The position numbers and the translations under genes were made by a program. A model generated the notes under the pieces. It was not told where the DNA came from. It worked only from the letters and a program-made list of their open reading frames with translations, and made no database searches. Positions 50,712 through 61,853 of a DNA stretch of 64,000 bases are shown here, in pieces. The stretch spans positions 287,516-351,515 of the forward strand of contig NZ_JAFFZM010000006.1 of assembly GCF_017676345.1 (NCBI RefSeq), read 5' to 3'. How positions within the stretch are numbered: position 1 is the first letter of the stretch; each line of letters opens with the position of its first letter. This DNA is from Streptomyces smyrnaeus. GTDB taxonomy: Bacteria; Actinomycetota; Actinomycetes; Streptomycetales; Streptomycetaceae.

Positions 50712-52139
50712 TCATGCTGAGGGCGGGGAGCACGGCGACGCGTGCGGGGGAGCCGCCAGTCGCCGGATCGCGGACAGCGGGATCTCCAGCCACGAGGGCC
50801 GGTTGCGCGCCTCGTACAGCACCTCATAGACGGCCTTGTCCGTCTCGTACGCGCGCAGCAGCACGGCGTCCTCGCGCGGATCACGCCCGCACGCCTCCGC
50901 GTAACCCGCGCAGTAGGCCGCCCGGTTGGCCGCCGCCCACTCGCGGGAGGACGCGCTGTGCGGCCCGGCCGCCGGGGCTTGGCAGGCCGCGTAGTCGAAC
51001 GAGCGCAGCATCCCGGCGATGTCCCGCTCCACGGGCTGGGGCGCACGGCGCTCGGCCAGCGGGCGAGCGGGTTCCCCCTCGAAGTCGATGAGCGTCCAGC
51101 CGTCCGGGACACGGTCGCCGTCCGGGCCCAGCGCCTGACCGAGATGCAGATCGCCGTGTACGCGCTGGGCGGGCAGTGCCCGCCGCCGACTGCCGAGTAC
51201 GGTCAGCGCGCGGAAGACGTCCAGCAGCGCGGTCCGGTACGGGCGCAGCGCGGGCACCGCCGCACTCGCCGCCTCCAGCCGCCCGGCCATGCTCTGCGCC
51301 GTGCGCTCCACATCGGTGCGGGACAGTGTGCAGGTGGGCAGGGCCTCGGCCAGCCCGGTGTGGACGCGCGCCGTCGTACGGCCCAGCGCCCGGGCCGCCG
51401 GTGTGAAGTCCGTGCCCTTCGCCAGGGCCCGCAGCGCCAACTGCCAGCCGTCCCGGGTGCCGGCGAGGTAGGGCTGGAGGATGCCCAACGTCCTGGAGCC
51501 GTCGCCGGGTTCGCCCCCGTCCACACCGGCCGCGAACCACGCCAGCGGCGGCGGCACATGGGAGCAGCCGTGCCGGGAGAGGGCCAGGGTCAGCTCCAGT
51601 TCCGGGTTCACACCCGGCTCCACCCTGCGGAACACCTTCAGTATCGCCGCGTTGCCGTACACCACCGAGGAGTTGGACTGCTCGGCGTCCAGGAGTCGCG
51701 GGCTGCTCCGCGCCGGGAGCGTGGCGTCCCGCTCCCGGCGGAAGCGCAGCGGTCCCAGGGTGCCCGGGGTGCGCAGCCGCTCCAGCAGCAGGCCGGTCAG
51801 CCGCGGGTCCCGTAACGCCTCGTAGACCGCCGTGCCGCGTAACGGCCCCGCCGACGGGCGCCCGATGAGGGCGGGGGCCAGCTCGGGCGGGAGGGCCTCG
51901 CGAACGCCGAGCAGCAGTTGGTAGCAGCCGCCGCTCTCGTGGGGCCGGGCCCGGACGAGGAGGTGGAGGAGGCCCGGGGCGCCCCCGCCGCCGGTGCCGT
52001 ACGGCAGCACTTCGGTGGCCGCCACGAGGGAGACGTCCGTGAGGGGGCGTCCCTTCCCGGCGAACCAGCGCTGGTGAGGGAGCCATTCCTTCAGTTGCGG
52101 GCCCAGCGATCGTATGAGGGACGACGAACCGTCCAACAT
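50712..52139 (-). CDS. mak: Maltokinase (Mak/Pep2)
   Basis: 475 residues, aminoglycoside-phosphotransferase-like kinase that phosphorylates maltose to maltose-1-phosphate with ATP. The N-terminal cap domain starts [16 protein letters not shown], the catalytic part has [12 protein letters not shown] (catalytic Asp and metal Asn/Gln position) and [16 protein letters not shown] (metal Asp). ATG at 52139 with GGGAAGGA upstream. It acts between TreS and GlgE. Separate gene rather than fused to TreS, as in some actinomycetes. 124 bases after treS, so internal processing or attenuation is possible. Confidence 0.93.
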   Translation of the reverse strand: MLDGSSSLIRSLGPQLKEWLPHQRWFAGKGRPLTDVSLVAATEVLPYGTGGGGAPGLLHLLVRARPHESGGCYQLLLGVREALPPELAPALIGRPSAGPLRGTAVYEALRDPRLTGLLLERLRTPGTLGPLRFRRERDATLPARSSPRLLDAEQSNSSVVYGNAAILKVFRRVEPGVNPELELTLALSRHGCSHVPPPLAWFAAGVDGGEPGDGSRTLGILQPYLAGTRDGWQLALRALAKGTDFTPAARALGRTTARVHTGLAEALPTCTLSRTDVERTAQSMAGRLEAASAAVPALRPYRTALLDVFRALTVLGSRRRALPAQRVHGDLHLGQALGPDGDRVPDGWTLIDFEGEPARPLAERRAPQPVERDIAGMLRSFDYAACQAPAAGPHSASSREWAAANRAAYCAGYAEACGRDPREDAVLLRAYETDKAVYEVLYEARNRPSWLEIPLSAIRRLAAPPHASPCSPPSA

Positions 52140-52170
52140 GGCGTCCTTCCCGTTTCGTCGGGGACAGCGC

Positions 52171-52215
52171 CTCGAAGGGGCGCGGGGAGCCGTGCGAGCA
52201 ACCACGACGCACCCG
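52171..52215. repeat. Streptomyces intergenic repeat word (copy between treS and mak)
   Basis: CTCGAAGGGGCGCGGGGAGC at 52171-52190, continuing to about 52215 with ACGACGCACCCGC, resembles the CAGGGGCGTGGGGAACTGCG word at about 22497. I recall this as a frequent streptomycete intergenic element. It sits in the only sizeable gap of the glgE operon. Confidence 0.45.
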
Positions 52216-52263
52216 CGACCTGCACACGGCACCCGGGGGCACCCCTTGTCGGCACGGCGGGGA

Positions 52264-53959
<1,696 letters not shown>

Positions 53960-53973
<14 letters not shown>

Positions 53974-56023
53974 GAGTGGGTGACCCTCCGGTCGGTGAGG
54001 ACGGTCGCAGGGTGAGGATGTGGGCCGCGGCGGGGGACTCACCTCCCGGCGTGAGCCGCACATAGTTGTTCCTGCCCCAGTGATAGGTCTCTCCGGTGAG
54101 CTCGTCGCGCACCGGGAAGGACTCGTCACCGCTCAACTGAGCGGCGCTCAGTCCGGATGCGAGTCGCGACATGTCCAACGACACCGTCGCCTCGTGGGTG
54201 TGGTGCGGGTCGAGGTTGATCACGACGAGCACGACGTCCGGTCGGGGCCGGTTGGTGTGCTTGGAGTAGACGAGGACGTTGTCGTTGTCCGCGTGGTGGA
54301 AGTGCAGGTCACGAAGTTGCTGGAGCGCCGGGTGGCGGCGGCGCAACCGGTTGAGCGTGGTGATCAGCCCGGTGATCGAGCGGCCCTCGCGGTCGGCGGT
54401 CGCCCAGTCGCGGGGGCGCAGCTGGTACTTCTCCGAGGACAGGTACTCCTCGCTGCCGGGCCGCACCGGCGTGTTCTCGCACAGCTCGAAGCCCGCGTAC
54501 ATCCCCCAGGTCGGCGAGAGCGTCGCCGCCAGCACCGCGCGGATCTCGAACGCGGGACGGTCGCCGTGCTGCAGATACGCGTGCAGGATGTCCGGGGTGT
54601 TCACGAAGAAGTTGGGGCGCAGATACGCCGCCGCCTCACCGGTCAGCTCCGTCAGATACTCGGTCAGCTCCTGTTTGGTGTTGCGCCAGGTGAAGTAGGT
54701 GTACGACTGCTGGAAGCCGATCCGCGCCAGGGTGTGCAGCATCGCCGGGCGGGTGAACGCCTCGGCGAGGAAGAGCACATCGGGATCGGTGCGGTTGATG
54801 TCGGCGATGACCTGCTCCCAGAACGCCACCGGCTTGGTGTGCGGGTTGTCGACGCGGAAGATCCGCACTCCGTGGTCCATCCACAGCCGCAGCACCCGCA
54901 GCGTCTCGCGCAGGATGCCGTCGGCGGCCGTCGGATCGTCGTCGAAGCACAGCGGGTAGATGTCCTGGTACTTCTTCGGCGGGTTCTCCGCGTGGGCGAT
55001 CGAGCCGTCCGGGCGCTTGCGGAACCACTCGGGGTGCTCCTTGACCCACGGGTGGTCCGGGGAGCACTGCAGGGCGAAGTCGAGCGCCACCTCCATCCCC
55101 GACTCCCGGGCGCGGGCGACGAAGTGGTCGAAGTCCGCCATGGTGCCCAGATCCGGGTGGAGCGCGTCGTGGCCGCCGGCCGCCGAGCCGACCGCCCAGG
55201 GGGAGCCGACATCGTGTTCCGAGGCGGAGAGGGTGTTGTCGGGGCCCTTGCGGTGGGTGTCGCCGATGGGGTGGACGGGCGGCAGATAGACCACGTCGAA
55301 CCCCATCGCGGCCACCGCGTCCAGCCGTCGGGCGGCCGTGCGCAACGTGCCGCTGACCGGTGGCTCGCCCTCCTTGACGACGGCACCCTCGGAGCGCGGG
55401 AACAGCTCGTACCAGGAGCCGAACAGCGCCCGGCGGCGCTCGACCTGGAGCGGGAGGGGGCGGGAAGGAGAGACCAGTTCGCGCAGCGGGTGGCGGGCGA
55501 GTACCGCTGCGACCTCGGGAGTGAACGCGGTGGCGACGCGGGCCGCGACGGGCCCGGTGGTCTCGCGCAGCGCGTCGGCCGCGGCCAGGACGACGGAGCG
55601 GTCCGCGGGCTCGGGCACACCTAGCGCGGCACGCTCGTGCAGCGCGGCGCCCTCCGCCAGGACGAGTTCGGTGTCGATGCCGGCCGGGACCTTGATCTGC
55701 GCGTGCTGCCGCCAGGTGGTGATCGGATCGCTCCAGGCCTCCACCAGGTAGCTCCAACGGCCCTCCGCCTCGGGGACGACCTCGGCCCCCCAGCGGTCGG
55801 TGCCGGGCGCCAGCTCGCTCATCGGGGTCCACGGCCCCGCCCGCCCGGCCGGGTCGCGCAGCACCACATTGGCACCGACTGCCTCGTGGCCCTCGCGGAA
55901 GACGGTCGCCGTGATCGGGACCGGCTGGCCCACCACGGCTTTCGCGGGACGGTTTCCGCACTCCACAAGGGGGCGGACATCGAGCACGGGAATGCGACCG
56001 ATCATGAGCTCACCTATGGGCAT
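53960..56023 (-). CDS. glgE: Maltosyltransferase GlgE (alpha-1,4-glucan:maltose-1-phosphate)
   Basis: 687 residues, GH13_3 enzyme that extends alpha-1,4-glucan with maltosyl units from maltose-1-phosphate. Catalytic D392 in [11 protein letters not shown] and E421 in [10 protein letters not shown] correspond to D394/E423 recalled for S. coelicolor GlgE1. The insert [11 protein letters not shown] and [21 protein letters not shown] are diagnostic. ATG at 56023; a second ATG at 56005 ([12 protein letters not shown]) after AGGTGAG is an alternative. First gene of the operon. In streptomycetes this pathway runs at sporulation-associated glycogen deposition. Confidence 0.94.
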
Positions 56024-56254
56024 AGCGGCATCTGGGTCTCCCGGCCTCAGGCCGGCGAGGGCGAAAGTCTCCGTACTGTGTCAGGCGATGTCACTGCGAA
56101 GAAGCGCTGGCCGGGCGCGGGCATGACGGCTCCTGCCCGCTTCACTCGGGTGGAGGCTGTGCCGGATACGGGCGTCGAGTGCGTAACGCTCGACATGTAC
56201 CCGCGTTCCCGACAGTACGTGATACTTCCGTGACCGCAAAGGGCGCTTCCGAGA

Positions 56255-56283
56255 TCAACTCCCGGTGCGCGTACGGGAGTTGA
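56255..56283. promoter_or_regulatory. Perfect 10-bp inverted repeat upstream of glgE
   Basis: TCAACTCCCG (56255-56264) and CGGGAGTTGA (56274-56283), spacer 9 bases. It is 232 bases upstream of the glgE start. Operator or small terminator; cannot be decided from sequence alone. Confidence 0.4.
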
Positions 56284-56374
56284 GCAGGCATATTGCTCCG
56301 GCAACACCCCCGTAGCACCGGGCGCCACGGCGACATCCCACGGCAACATCCGCCGCTTCGGGCCGCGCACGCGA

Positions 56375-56410
56375 ACGGGCCCCGCCCCCGAGGAGGGGGA
56401 CGGGGCCCGT
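56375..56410 (-). terminator. Hairpin terminator after the metalloprotease gene
   Basis: ACGGGCCCCG (56375-56384) pairs with CGGGGCCCGT (56401-56410), and CCCCC (56385-56389) with GGGGG (56395-56399). About 220 bases past the stop of the protease gene. Confidence 0.65.
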
Positions 56411-56630
56411 GGGCCGTTCGTCGGGCGGCTCGACTCCGGGCTTCGAGCCGTGTCCTGCCGGTCAGCCGGACCTGGCCCGCTGCCGGAGCCGCTGTCCGGT
56501 CCGCTCCGTGCCGCCACGGTGGCGCGCCACCAGGGTGCGGCTCGGTAGGCGCCGTGCGCCGCCGCGGACCGGGCGAGCGCAGGGCCGGTCGCCGTCGCGA
56601 CCGCGCCCGGCCCTGCGCCGGAGGCGTCCG

Positions 56631-58232
56631 TCAGCTGCCGGTGACGTTCACCGCGGTCCAGGCGGCCTTGACCGCCTTGACCTCGGCGCTGTCCTTGCCG
56701 TACAGACCGGTGGCGGACTTGATGGTCGCCTCCCGGGCGCCGGCGTAGTCCGTCGTCGAGGTCATCTGCTCGGTCAGCGCCTTGAACCAGATCTGCTCGG
56801 CCTTCTCGATGCCGATGCCGTCCAGCTTCGAGCCGTCCTTGGTGGGCGAGTTGTACTTCACACCGTTCACCTCGCGCTCCCCGCTGCCGACCGACAGCAG
56901 GAAGAAGAAGTGGTTGGCGATGCCCGAGGAGTAGTGGACGTCCACGTCGCCGGCCTCGGGGCTCCAGTAGTCCAGCGAGTTGCCGTCCTTGCTGGGCTCG
57001 TCCATGTAGCGCAGCGGGGTGCCGTCGCCATTGATGTCGATCTTCTCGCCGACGAGGTAGTCCGGCACGTCCTTCGGGCTGTTGGCGTGGAACTCGACCG
57101 CGGCGGCGAAGATGTCGGAGGTGGCCTCGTTGAGGCCGCCCGACTCACCGGCGTAGACCAGGTCGGCAGTGGTCGAGGTGACGCCGTGCGACATCTCGTG
57201 CGCCGCGACGTCCAGCGAGGTGAGCGGCTTCTTGTTGCCCTCTCCGTCGCCATAGGTCATGCAGAAGCAGGAGTCGTCCCAGAAGGCGTTGACGTAGTTG
57301 TTGCCGTAGTGGACCCGGCTGAGCGCGCCCTTGCCGTCGCCCGCGATGCCCTCGCGGCCGTGCACCTTCTTGAAGTAGTCCCAGGTCTGGCCCGCACCGT
57401 AGTGGGCGTCGACACCCGCGGTGGCCCGGTCGCCCGAAGTGCCGTCGCCCCAGACGTCGTCCTTGTCCGTGAAGACCTTGCCCTTGCCGCTCTGGCCGCC
57501 CTTGAGGTCGCTGGTGCTGTTGCCGCCGCGGCCCTCGTCGACCATCTTGAACTTGCCGGTCTTGCCCGAGGTGCCGATCTCGACCTTGCCGCTGTACTGG
57601 CTGTTGCCGGTGCCTTCCTTGATGCCCTGGAACTCGAAGAGCTTCTTCCCGGTCTTCGCGTCCGTGATCACATGCAGCTCGTTGGGGGCACCGGACTTCT
57701 GGAAGCCGCCGATGACGGTCTCCCATGCCAGCACGGGCTTGCCCTCGGCGGCCCAGACGACCTTCCGCGGCGCCTCGCTGCCCTTGGCCTTGGCGGTGGT
57801 GGGCTTGTGCGCCGTGGAGGCGGAGGTCTTCACCGCGATCTTCGCGTTGGTGGCCTTGGTGCTGCCGGTGCGCTTGCCGTCGGGGTTCTTGTGGACGACG
57901 AGATCGCCGCCGAGCACGGGTAGCCCGTCGTAGGTGCGCTCGTAACGGGTGTGCGTGGACCCGTCCCTGTTCTTGATGACGCTCTTGACGTGGAGCTTCT
58001 CCTTGGCCCCGAGTCCCAGCGCGCGGGCGTCGGCGCTCTTGGCCGCCTCGGTGTCCGCCGCCTTGACCAACTTGGTGTGCTGGGCCGCGGTCAGCTGCGC
58101 GGGCAGCGCGCCGTTCGCGGAGTTCTGTCCGCTGGGTGCCGCGCCTGCGGTGCCCGCGGTGACACCCGCCGCTACCAGGGCCGCCGTTGCGGCGAGGGCG
58201 GATATCCGCTGCTTGGAGGTGAGAGGTCTCAC
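56631..58232 (-). CDS. Secreted M4-family (thermolysin-like) zinc metalloprotease
   Basis: 533 residues: signal peptide (about 1-35, ending AGTAGAAP), FTP and PepSY-type propeptide (about 40-200), then the M4 catalytic domain. Zinc motif H345-E346-M-S-H349 with the third ligand E369 in GGLNEATSD, 19 residues on, and a later YWSPEAGDVDVHYSSGIANHFF segment with the catalytic histidine. GTG at 58232 is chosen because AGAAGGAG precedes it by 9 bases; an ATG seven codons earlier is possible. Secreted as zymogen and self-activated. Single-gene unit with its own terminator. Confidence 0.92.
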   Translation of the reverse strand: MRPLTSKQRISALAATAALVAAGVTAGTAGAAPSGQNSANGALPAQLTAAQHTKLVKAADTEAAKSADARALGLGAKEKLHVKSVIKNRDGSTHTRYERTYDGLPVLGGDLVVHKNPDGKRTGSTKATNAKIAVKTSASTAHKPTTAKAKGSEAPRKVVWAAEGKPVLAWETVIGGFQKSGAPNELHVITDAKTGKKLFEFQGIKEGTGNSQYSGKVEIGTSGKTGKFKMVDEGRGGNSTSDLKGGQSGKGKVFTDKDDVWGDGTSGDRATAGVDAHYGAGQTWDYFKKVHGREGIAGDGKGALSRVHYGNNYVNAFWDDSCFCMTYGDGEGNKKPLTSLDVAAHEMSHGVTSTTADLVYAGESGGLNEATSDIFAAAVEFHANSPKDVPDYLVGEKIDINGDGTPLRYMDEPSKDGNSLDYWSPEAGDVDVHYSSGIANHFFFLLSVGSGEREVNGVKYNSPTKDGSKLDGIGIEKAEQIWFKALTEQMTSTTDYAGAREATIKSATGLYGKDSAEVKAVKAAWTAVNVTGS

Positions 58233-58611
58233 GTCGGTGGCTCCTTCTGCCATGGGGACCGGGCGGCATGGGCGATCAACCGTCCGGGCAGAACTGAAGT
58301 GCGGTGCGCCACGCGGACGTACGACTGAAGATCGTGCTGCTGTGCGAATCCCGCGTCGCGTGTGGTGAGCCTGCCACTTTCGACGTGGGCATGTCACTGG
58401 GGCGTCACCTCCCCGATCGGAGGTTGGCCGGATTCTGTTCGTTGATACGAAACCCGTGCCCGCATAACGGACAACTGGGAGAATCGCCTCCGTCGCCGGG
58501 ATGGGGGGCGGCGCCCGGGACGGTATGACGGCCGGTCAGCGGCCCGGTGGACGACGGCCGGTCACAGGCCGGGTACCGGTGCGCCGGTGACAGAGTGCCG
58601 GTACGGCGGCT
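58233..58611. other. 379-base region upstream of the metalloprotease
   Basis: No gene seen. It holds the protease promoter (minus strand), an inverted repeat ACCTCC-CCGATC-GGAGGT at 58407-58424, and a perfect 12-bp direct repeat GACGGCCGGTCA at 58527-58538 and 58553-58564, near the 3' end of the MFS gene. Confidence 0.4.
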
Positions 58612-59901
58612 TCAGGCGCTGATGTCGCGCGCGTGGTCGCCGCGGCCCGTCGACGGCTCGGTGCTCGGGGCGGCCCCGGCCCGGGTCGTCACCGCCCGCA
58701 GATCGCGGATCGCCGGCACCGACAGCAGCGCCGCACTGATGCCGACCATGATGACGCCGCCCGCGAGCAGCACCGTACGGCCGCCGAGCAGCTGGGCGGC
58801 CGGGCCCGCCAGAGCCTGGCCCACCGGCATCATCGCCAGCGAGCCCGCCACCTCGTAGGCGTGGATGCGGTTCAGGATCTGACCGGGCACCTGGGTCTGC
58901 ACACTGGTCGCCCACATCACGCTCCAGATGCCACCGCCCACCCCCCACATGGCGGCCGCCGCCATCATGGCCGCGGGCGGCAGCCCCAACCCGACAGCGG
59001 CGGGATAGCAGCAGCAGCCGAGCAGCGCGATCGAACCGGCGCGCAGCTGCAGCACGGGTCTGAAGCGCAGCGCCAGCAGCCCGCCCAGCGCGGTACCGCC
59101 ACCCAGCGCCGAGTTGACCAGGCCGTACACACCCGGCCCGTCGGCCGGGATGATCTCGGACGCGGTCAGCGGCACCAGCGGACCGGAGACGGTCACCATG
59201 TAGACCATCCAGATGAGGATGACGCTCCACATCCAGGTGCGCGCCCGGAACTCCCGCCACCCCTCGACCAGGTCGGCGCGGTAGCCGGTGCGTTCGGCCG
59301 GGCGGCACCCGGCCGCCGGGGGCAGCCGCAGCAGCGCCAGGCACAGCGCACTCAGCAGATACGTACCGGCGTGCGCGGCGAAGACCCCGCCCGGCGAGAA
59401 GGCACCCACCAGCGCACCGGCCAGCGCCGGGCCCAGCAGCATCGCCAGTGACTCGGCGGTACGGATCAGCCCGTTGGCGCCCTGCACATCGGCCGCCACC
59501 CGGGGGACGGTGCTGGCGACACCCGGCTGGAACAGGCCCGCACAGATACCGTTCACGGCACCGATCGCACACACCTGCCACAGCACCACATGTCCGCTCA
59601 GGAACAGCGCGGCCATCACCGCCTGCGTGACCACCCGCACCAGATCGGAACCGATCATCAGCGCCCGGGTGTTGAACCGGTCGCAGAAGACGCCGCCGAA
59701 GATGACGAAGCCCGCCAGACACACCGTCAGCGAGGCGAGGGCCGCCCCGATCGCGCCGGGCCCGTGACCGTGCTGGATCAACCCGGCCGACAGTGCGAGA
59801 GGCAGCATGGCGTCACCGAGCTTGGCGACGGCCCGGCCGGTGAAGAAGAGGACGAAGTTACGCGAACGGAGGGAGGCCGCTGGGGCGCCGGGAGGGGTCA
59901 C
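58612..59901 (-). CDS. MFS exporter (MFS_3/enterobactin-exporter-like)
   Basis: 429 residues, 10-12 TM helices. Starts VTPPGAPAASLRSRNFVLFFTGRAVAKLGDAML, then RFNTRALMIGSDLVRVVTQAVMAALFLSG and TAESLAMLLGPALAGALVGAF, typical of the MFS_3 group that exports siderophores or macrolides. GTG at 59901 chosen from the family start; the open frame extends 63 codons upstream in Arg-rich nonsense. The C-terminal 25 residues are polar. Divergent from the first L,D-transpeptidase gene across 348 bases. Substrate unknown. Confidence 0.85.
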   Translation of the reverse strand: MTPPGAPAASLRSRNFVLFFTGRAVAKLGDAMLPLALSAGLIQHGHGPGAIGAALASLTVCLAGFVIFGGVFCDRFNTRALMIGSDLVRVVTQAVMAALFLSGHVVLWQVCAIGAVNGICAGLFQPGVASTVPRVAADVQGANGLIRTAESLAMLLGPALAGALVGAFSPGGVFAAHAGTYLLSALCLALLRLPPAAGCRPAERTGYRADLVEGWREFRARTWMWSVILIWMVYMVTVSGPLVPLTASEIIPADGPGVYGLVNSALGGGTALGGLLALRFRPVLQLRAGSIALLGCCCYPAAVGLGLPPAAMMAAAAMWGVGGGIWSVMWATSVQTQVPGQILNRIHAYEVAGSLAMMPVGQALAGPAAQLLGGRTVLLAGGVIMVGISAALLSVPAIRDLRAVTTRAGAAPSTEPSTGRGDHARDISA

Positions 59902-60249
59902 GTCCAACCAGTGTGGGACCGCAGGGGTGCGGCGGCGAACTCTTTTCCGCCGATCCGGTGTGCGCGCCCCGTCGTCTGGCTGCGTTCGTGCTCGTAGGCG
60001 ACCGGATCGCGCAGGGTGGAGCATCGTGCGCCGTGACCAAGCCGACCGCCGCGTACGGGCGCCGCCCGCCCCAGGCGTACGGGGCGGCACCGCCCGTCCT
60101 GCTCCTCCCGTTCCTTCCCGGAGGGGAAACCTCGCTCACACGTGTGATCGCGGTGTCCCTGCCGCACGCGCTTCGTTGGTCCGTTCGTCCGGGTGAGACC
60201 GGGCAGCGGCACGCGCCGGGCAGCAGGTACACACAGGAGCGGGGACGAT
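59902..60249. other. 348-base divergent region upstream of L,D-transpeptidase 1
   Basis: No gene seen. It carries promoters for the MFS exporter and the transpeptidase. A perfect palindrome TCACACGTGTGA lies at 60136-60147, and TTCCTTCCCGGAGGGGAA at 60110-60127 forms an imperfect inverted repeat just before it. Confidence 0.4.
60136..60147. promoter_or_regulatory. 12-bp palindrome TCACACGTGTGA
   Basis: Perfect palindrome centred 108 bases upstream of the first L,D-transpeptidase start. Candidate repressor site; no regulator gene is adjacent. Confidence 0.35.
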
Positions 60250-61548
60250 ATGGGACGGGGCGCACGGGGCACGACGGCACGACAAGTCGGGGCAGACCCT
60301 CACCGCACGCGGGGCGTGGGGTGGAGGCTGCGCGCCGTGGTGGCCGCGGTGGGGCTCGCTGTGCTGTGTACCGCGCCTGCCGGGTGCGGTGTCATGGACG
60401 ACTCGAAACCACCGGGCGACGCCATCCGCGTGACGCCGCAGGACGGGGCACGCAACGTACCCACCGACGCCCGGGTCGAGGTCTCGGTACCCGAGGGGAA
60501 GCTGCGCAGCGTCCGTATGCAGCGCAAGGGGAAGGACGCGGGGCGCGCCATCGCCGGCCGGTTCTCCCCCGACCGGCGCAGCTGGCGTCCGCTGCCGGCC
60601 TCCCGCGCCAACGTCTCCGGACGCGGCGAACTCGGACACGGCGACAAGACGGTGCTGGAGCTGGCGAGCACCTACGTGGTGGACGTGGTGGCCGTCGACG
60701 GGGAAGGGGACCGGGTGATCCGGCACGCCACCTTCTCCACCCGGGTCCCCCCGCACCGTTTCGTGGGCTACTTCCGGCCGGAGGACGGGCAGACCGTGGG
60801 CACCGCGACGATCGTCTCCCTCGAGTTCAGCCGGCCCATCACCGATCGGGCGGCCGTGGAACGCGCCATCAGTGTCACCTCCCGACCCCGGGTCCCGGTG
60901 GCCGCACACTGGTTCGGCCGCAACAGGCTCGACTTCCGGCCGCGTACGTTCTGGCAGCCGGGCACCGAGGTCACCCTCGATCTGCGGCTGCGGGATGTGC
61001 GCGGGGCTCCCGGCGTCTACGGCACCCAGCACAAGAAGGTGCGGTACACCATCGGCCGCGACCAGCGCAGCGTCGTGGACGTGCGCCGCCGCACCCTGAC
61101 CGTTCAGCGCGGCGGGCGCACCGTCGACAAGTTCAAGATCACGGCCGGCACGAAGAAGAACCCCACCTACAACGGGCTCATGGTCATCAGCGAGAAGTTC
61201 GAGGAGACCCGGATGAACGGGGACACCGTGGGGTTCGGGGGCGAGTACGACATCAAGGATGTCCCTCACGCGATGCGGCTGACCCGCAGCGGCACCTTCC
61301 TGCACGGCAACTACTGGGCGCCTCGGCGCACGTTCGGCGAGAAGAACACCAGCCACGGCTGTATCGGGCTGGAGGACGAGCGCGGCGGTGACGAGAAGTC
61401 ACCCGCCGGCCGGTTCTTCCGCCGGTCGCTGGTCGGCGACCTGGTGACCGTGCGCGGCTCGCACGACCGGGCCGTGGCGCCGGACAACGGGCTCGGCGGC
61501 TGGAACATGCCCTGGGACGCATGGGTGGCGGGCTCGGCGCTGAACTGA
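60250..61548 (+). CDS. L,D-transpeptidase with Ig-like domains (copy 1)
   Basis: 432 residues. Head with a TM/lipoprotein-type signal (LRAVVAAVGLAVLCTAPAGC, C about 65), two Ig-like domains (about 75-285), and a C-terminal YkuD domain with the catalytic SHGCIGL motif (H369, C371). Forms 3-3 cross-links in peptidoglycan or anchors wall components outside the membrane. ATG at 60250 with AGGAG upstream. Paralogue of the following gene over the whole extracellular part: YNGLMVISEKFEETRMNGDTVGFGGEYDIKDVPHAMRL matches almost residue for residue. Confidence 0.92.
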   Translation: MGRGARGTTARQVGADPHRTRGVGWRLRAVVAAVGLAVLCTAPAGCGVMDDSKPPGDAIRVTPQDGARNVPTDARVEVSVPEGKLRSVRMQRKGKDAGRAIAGRFSPDRRSWRPLPASRANVSGRGELGHGDKTVLELASTYVVDVVAVDGEGDRVIRHATFSTRVPPHRFVGYFRPEDGQTVGTATIVSLEFSRPITDRAAVERAISVTSRPRVPVAAHWFGRNRLDFRPRTFWQPGTEVTLDLRLRDVRGAPGVYGTQHKKVRYTIGRDQRSVVDVRRRTLTVQRGGRTVDKFKITAGTKKNPTYNGLMVISEKFEETRMNGDTVGFGGEYDIKDVPHAMRLTRSGTFLHGNYWAPRRTFGEKNTSHGCIGLEDERGGDEKSPAGRFFRRSLVGDLVTVRGSHDRAVAPDNGLGGWNMPWDAWVAGSALN

Positions 61549-61557
61549 TCCGCTGCC

Positions 61558-61579
61558 GCGGCGGGAGGCGACCCGCCGC
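61558..61579 (+). terminator. GC hairpin after L,D-transpeptidase 1
   Basis: Perfect 8-bp arms GCGGCGGG (61558-61565) and CCCGCCGC (61572-61579), loop AGGCGA, starting 10 bases after the stop. The rest of the 305-base gap to the next gene holds a TATCTA at 61730-61735, a possible -10 of the second transpeptidase. Confidence 0.6.
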
Positions 61580-61853
61580 CCCGGCCCGGACGGCACCGGC
61601 CGCCGCCGCCCGCTGTGCCGACCGACATACCCGACCTCCGAGTCCAAAGCGCCTTCCTCCCCCCGGCCTCCGCAAAACCGCGACCGAACGGTGACCCTCA
61701 GGCGCCGCTCGGTGTCACTGTGGTGTGGTTATCTAACAAGGCGGACGCGCGCCGCCGTTCATGTGCCGTTCACGGCCGGGCGGCGCGGCACCGTGTTTTT
61801 CGGGGGCGCACACGGGTGCGCGAAAGCCGTGTGAGGACGAGGGGTGGGCCGTC

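Larger units (their letters stand above)
56024..56630. other. 607-base region upstream of glgE
   Basis: No convincing gene. It contains the glgE operon promoter, two inverted repeats, GTCGAG-N9-CTCGAC (56174-56194) and TCAACTCCCG-N9-CGGGAGTTGA (56255-56283), and the protease terminator at 56375-56410. A 156-residue minus-strand frame inside it is low-complexity and crosses the terminator. Confidence 0.5.

Noticed and set aside
56047..56517. 156-codon minus-strand frame upstream of glgE
   Set aside because: Low-complexity, spans the protease terminator and two inverted repeats, and has no recognisable family.
59902..60090. 63-codon N-terminal extension of the MFS exporter at 58612-59901
   Set aside because: Arg/Pro-rich sequence without family similarity; the exporter family starts at the GTG at 59901.
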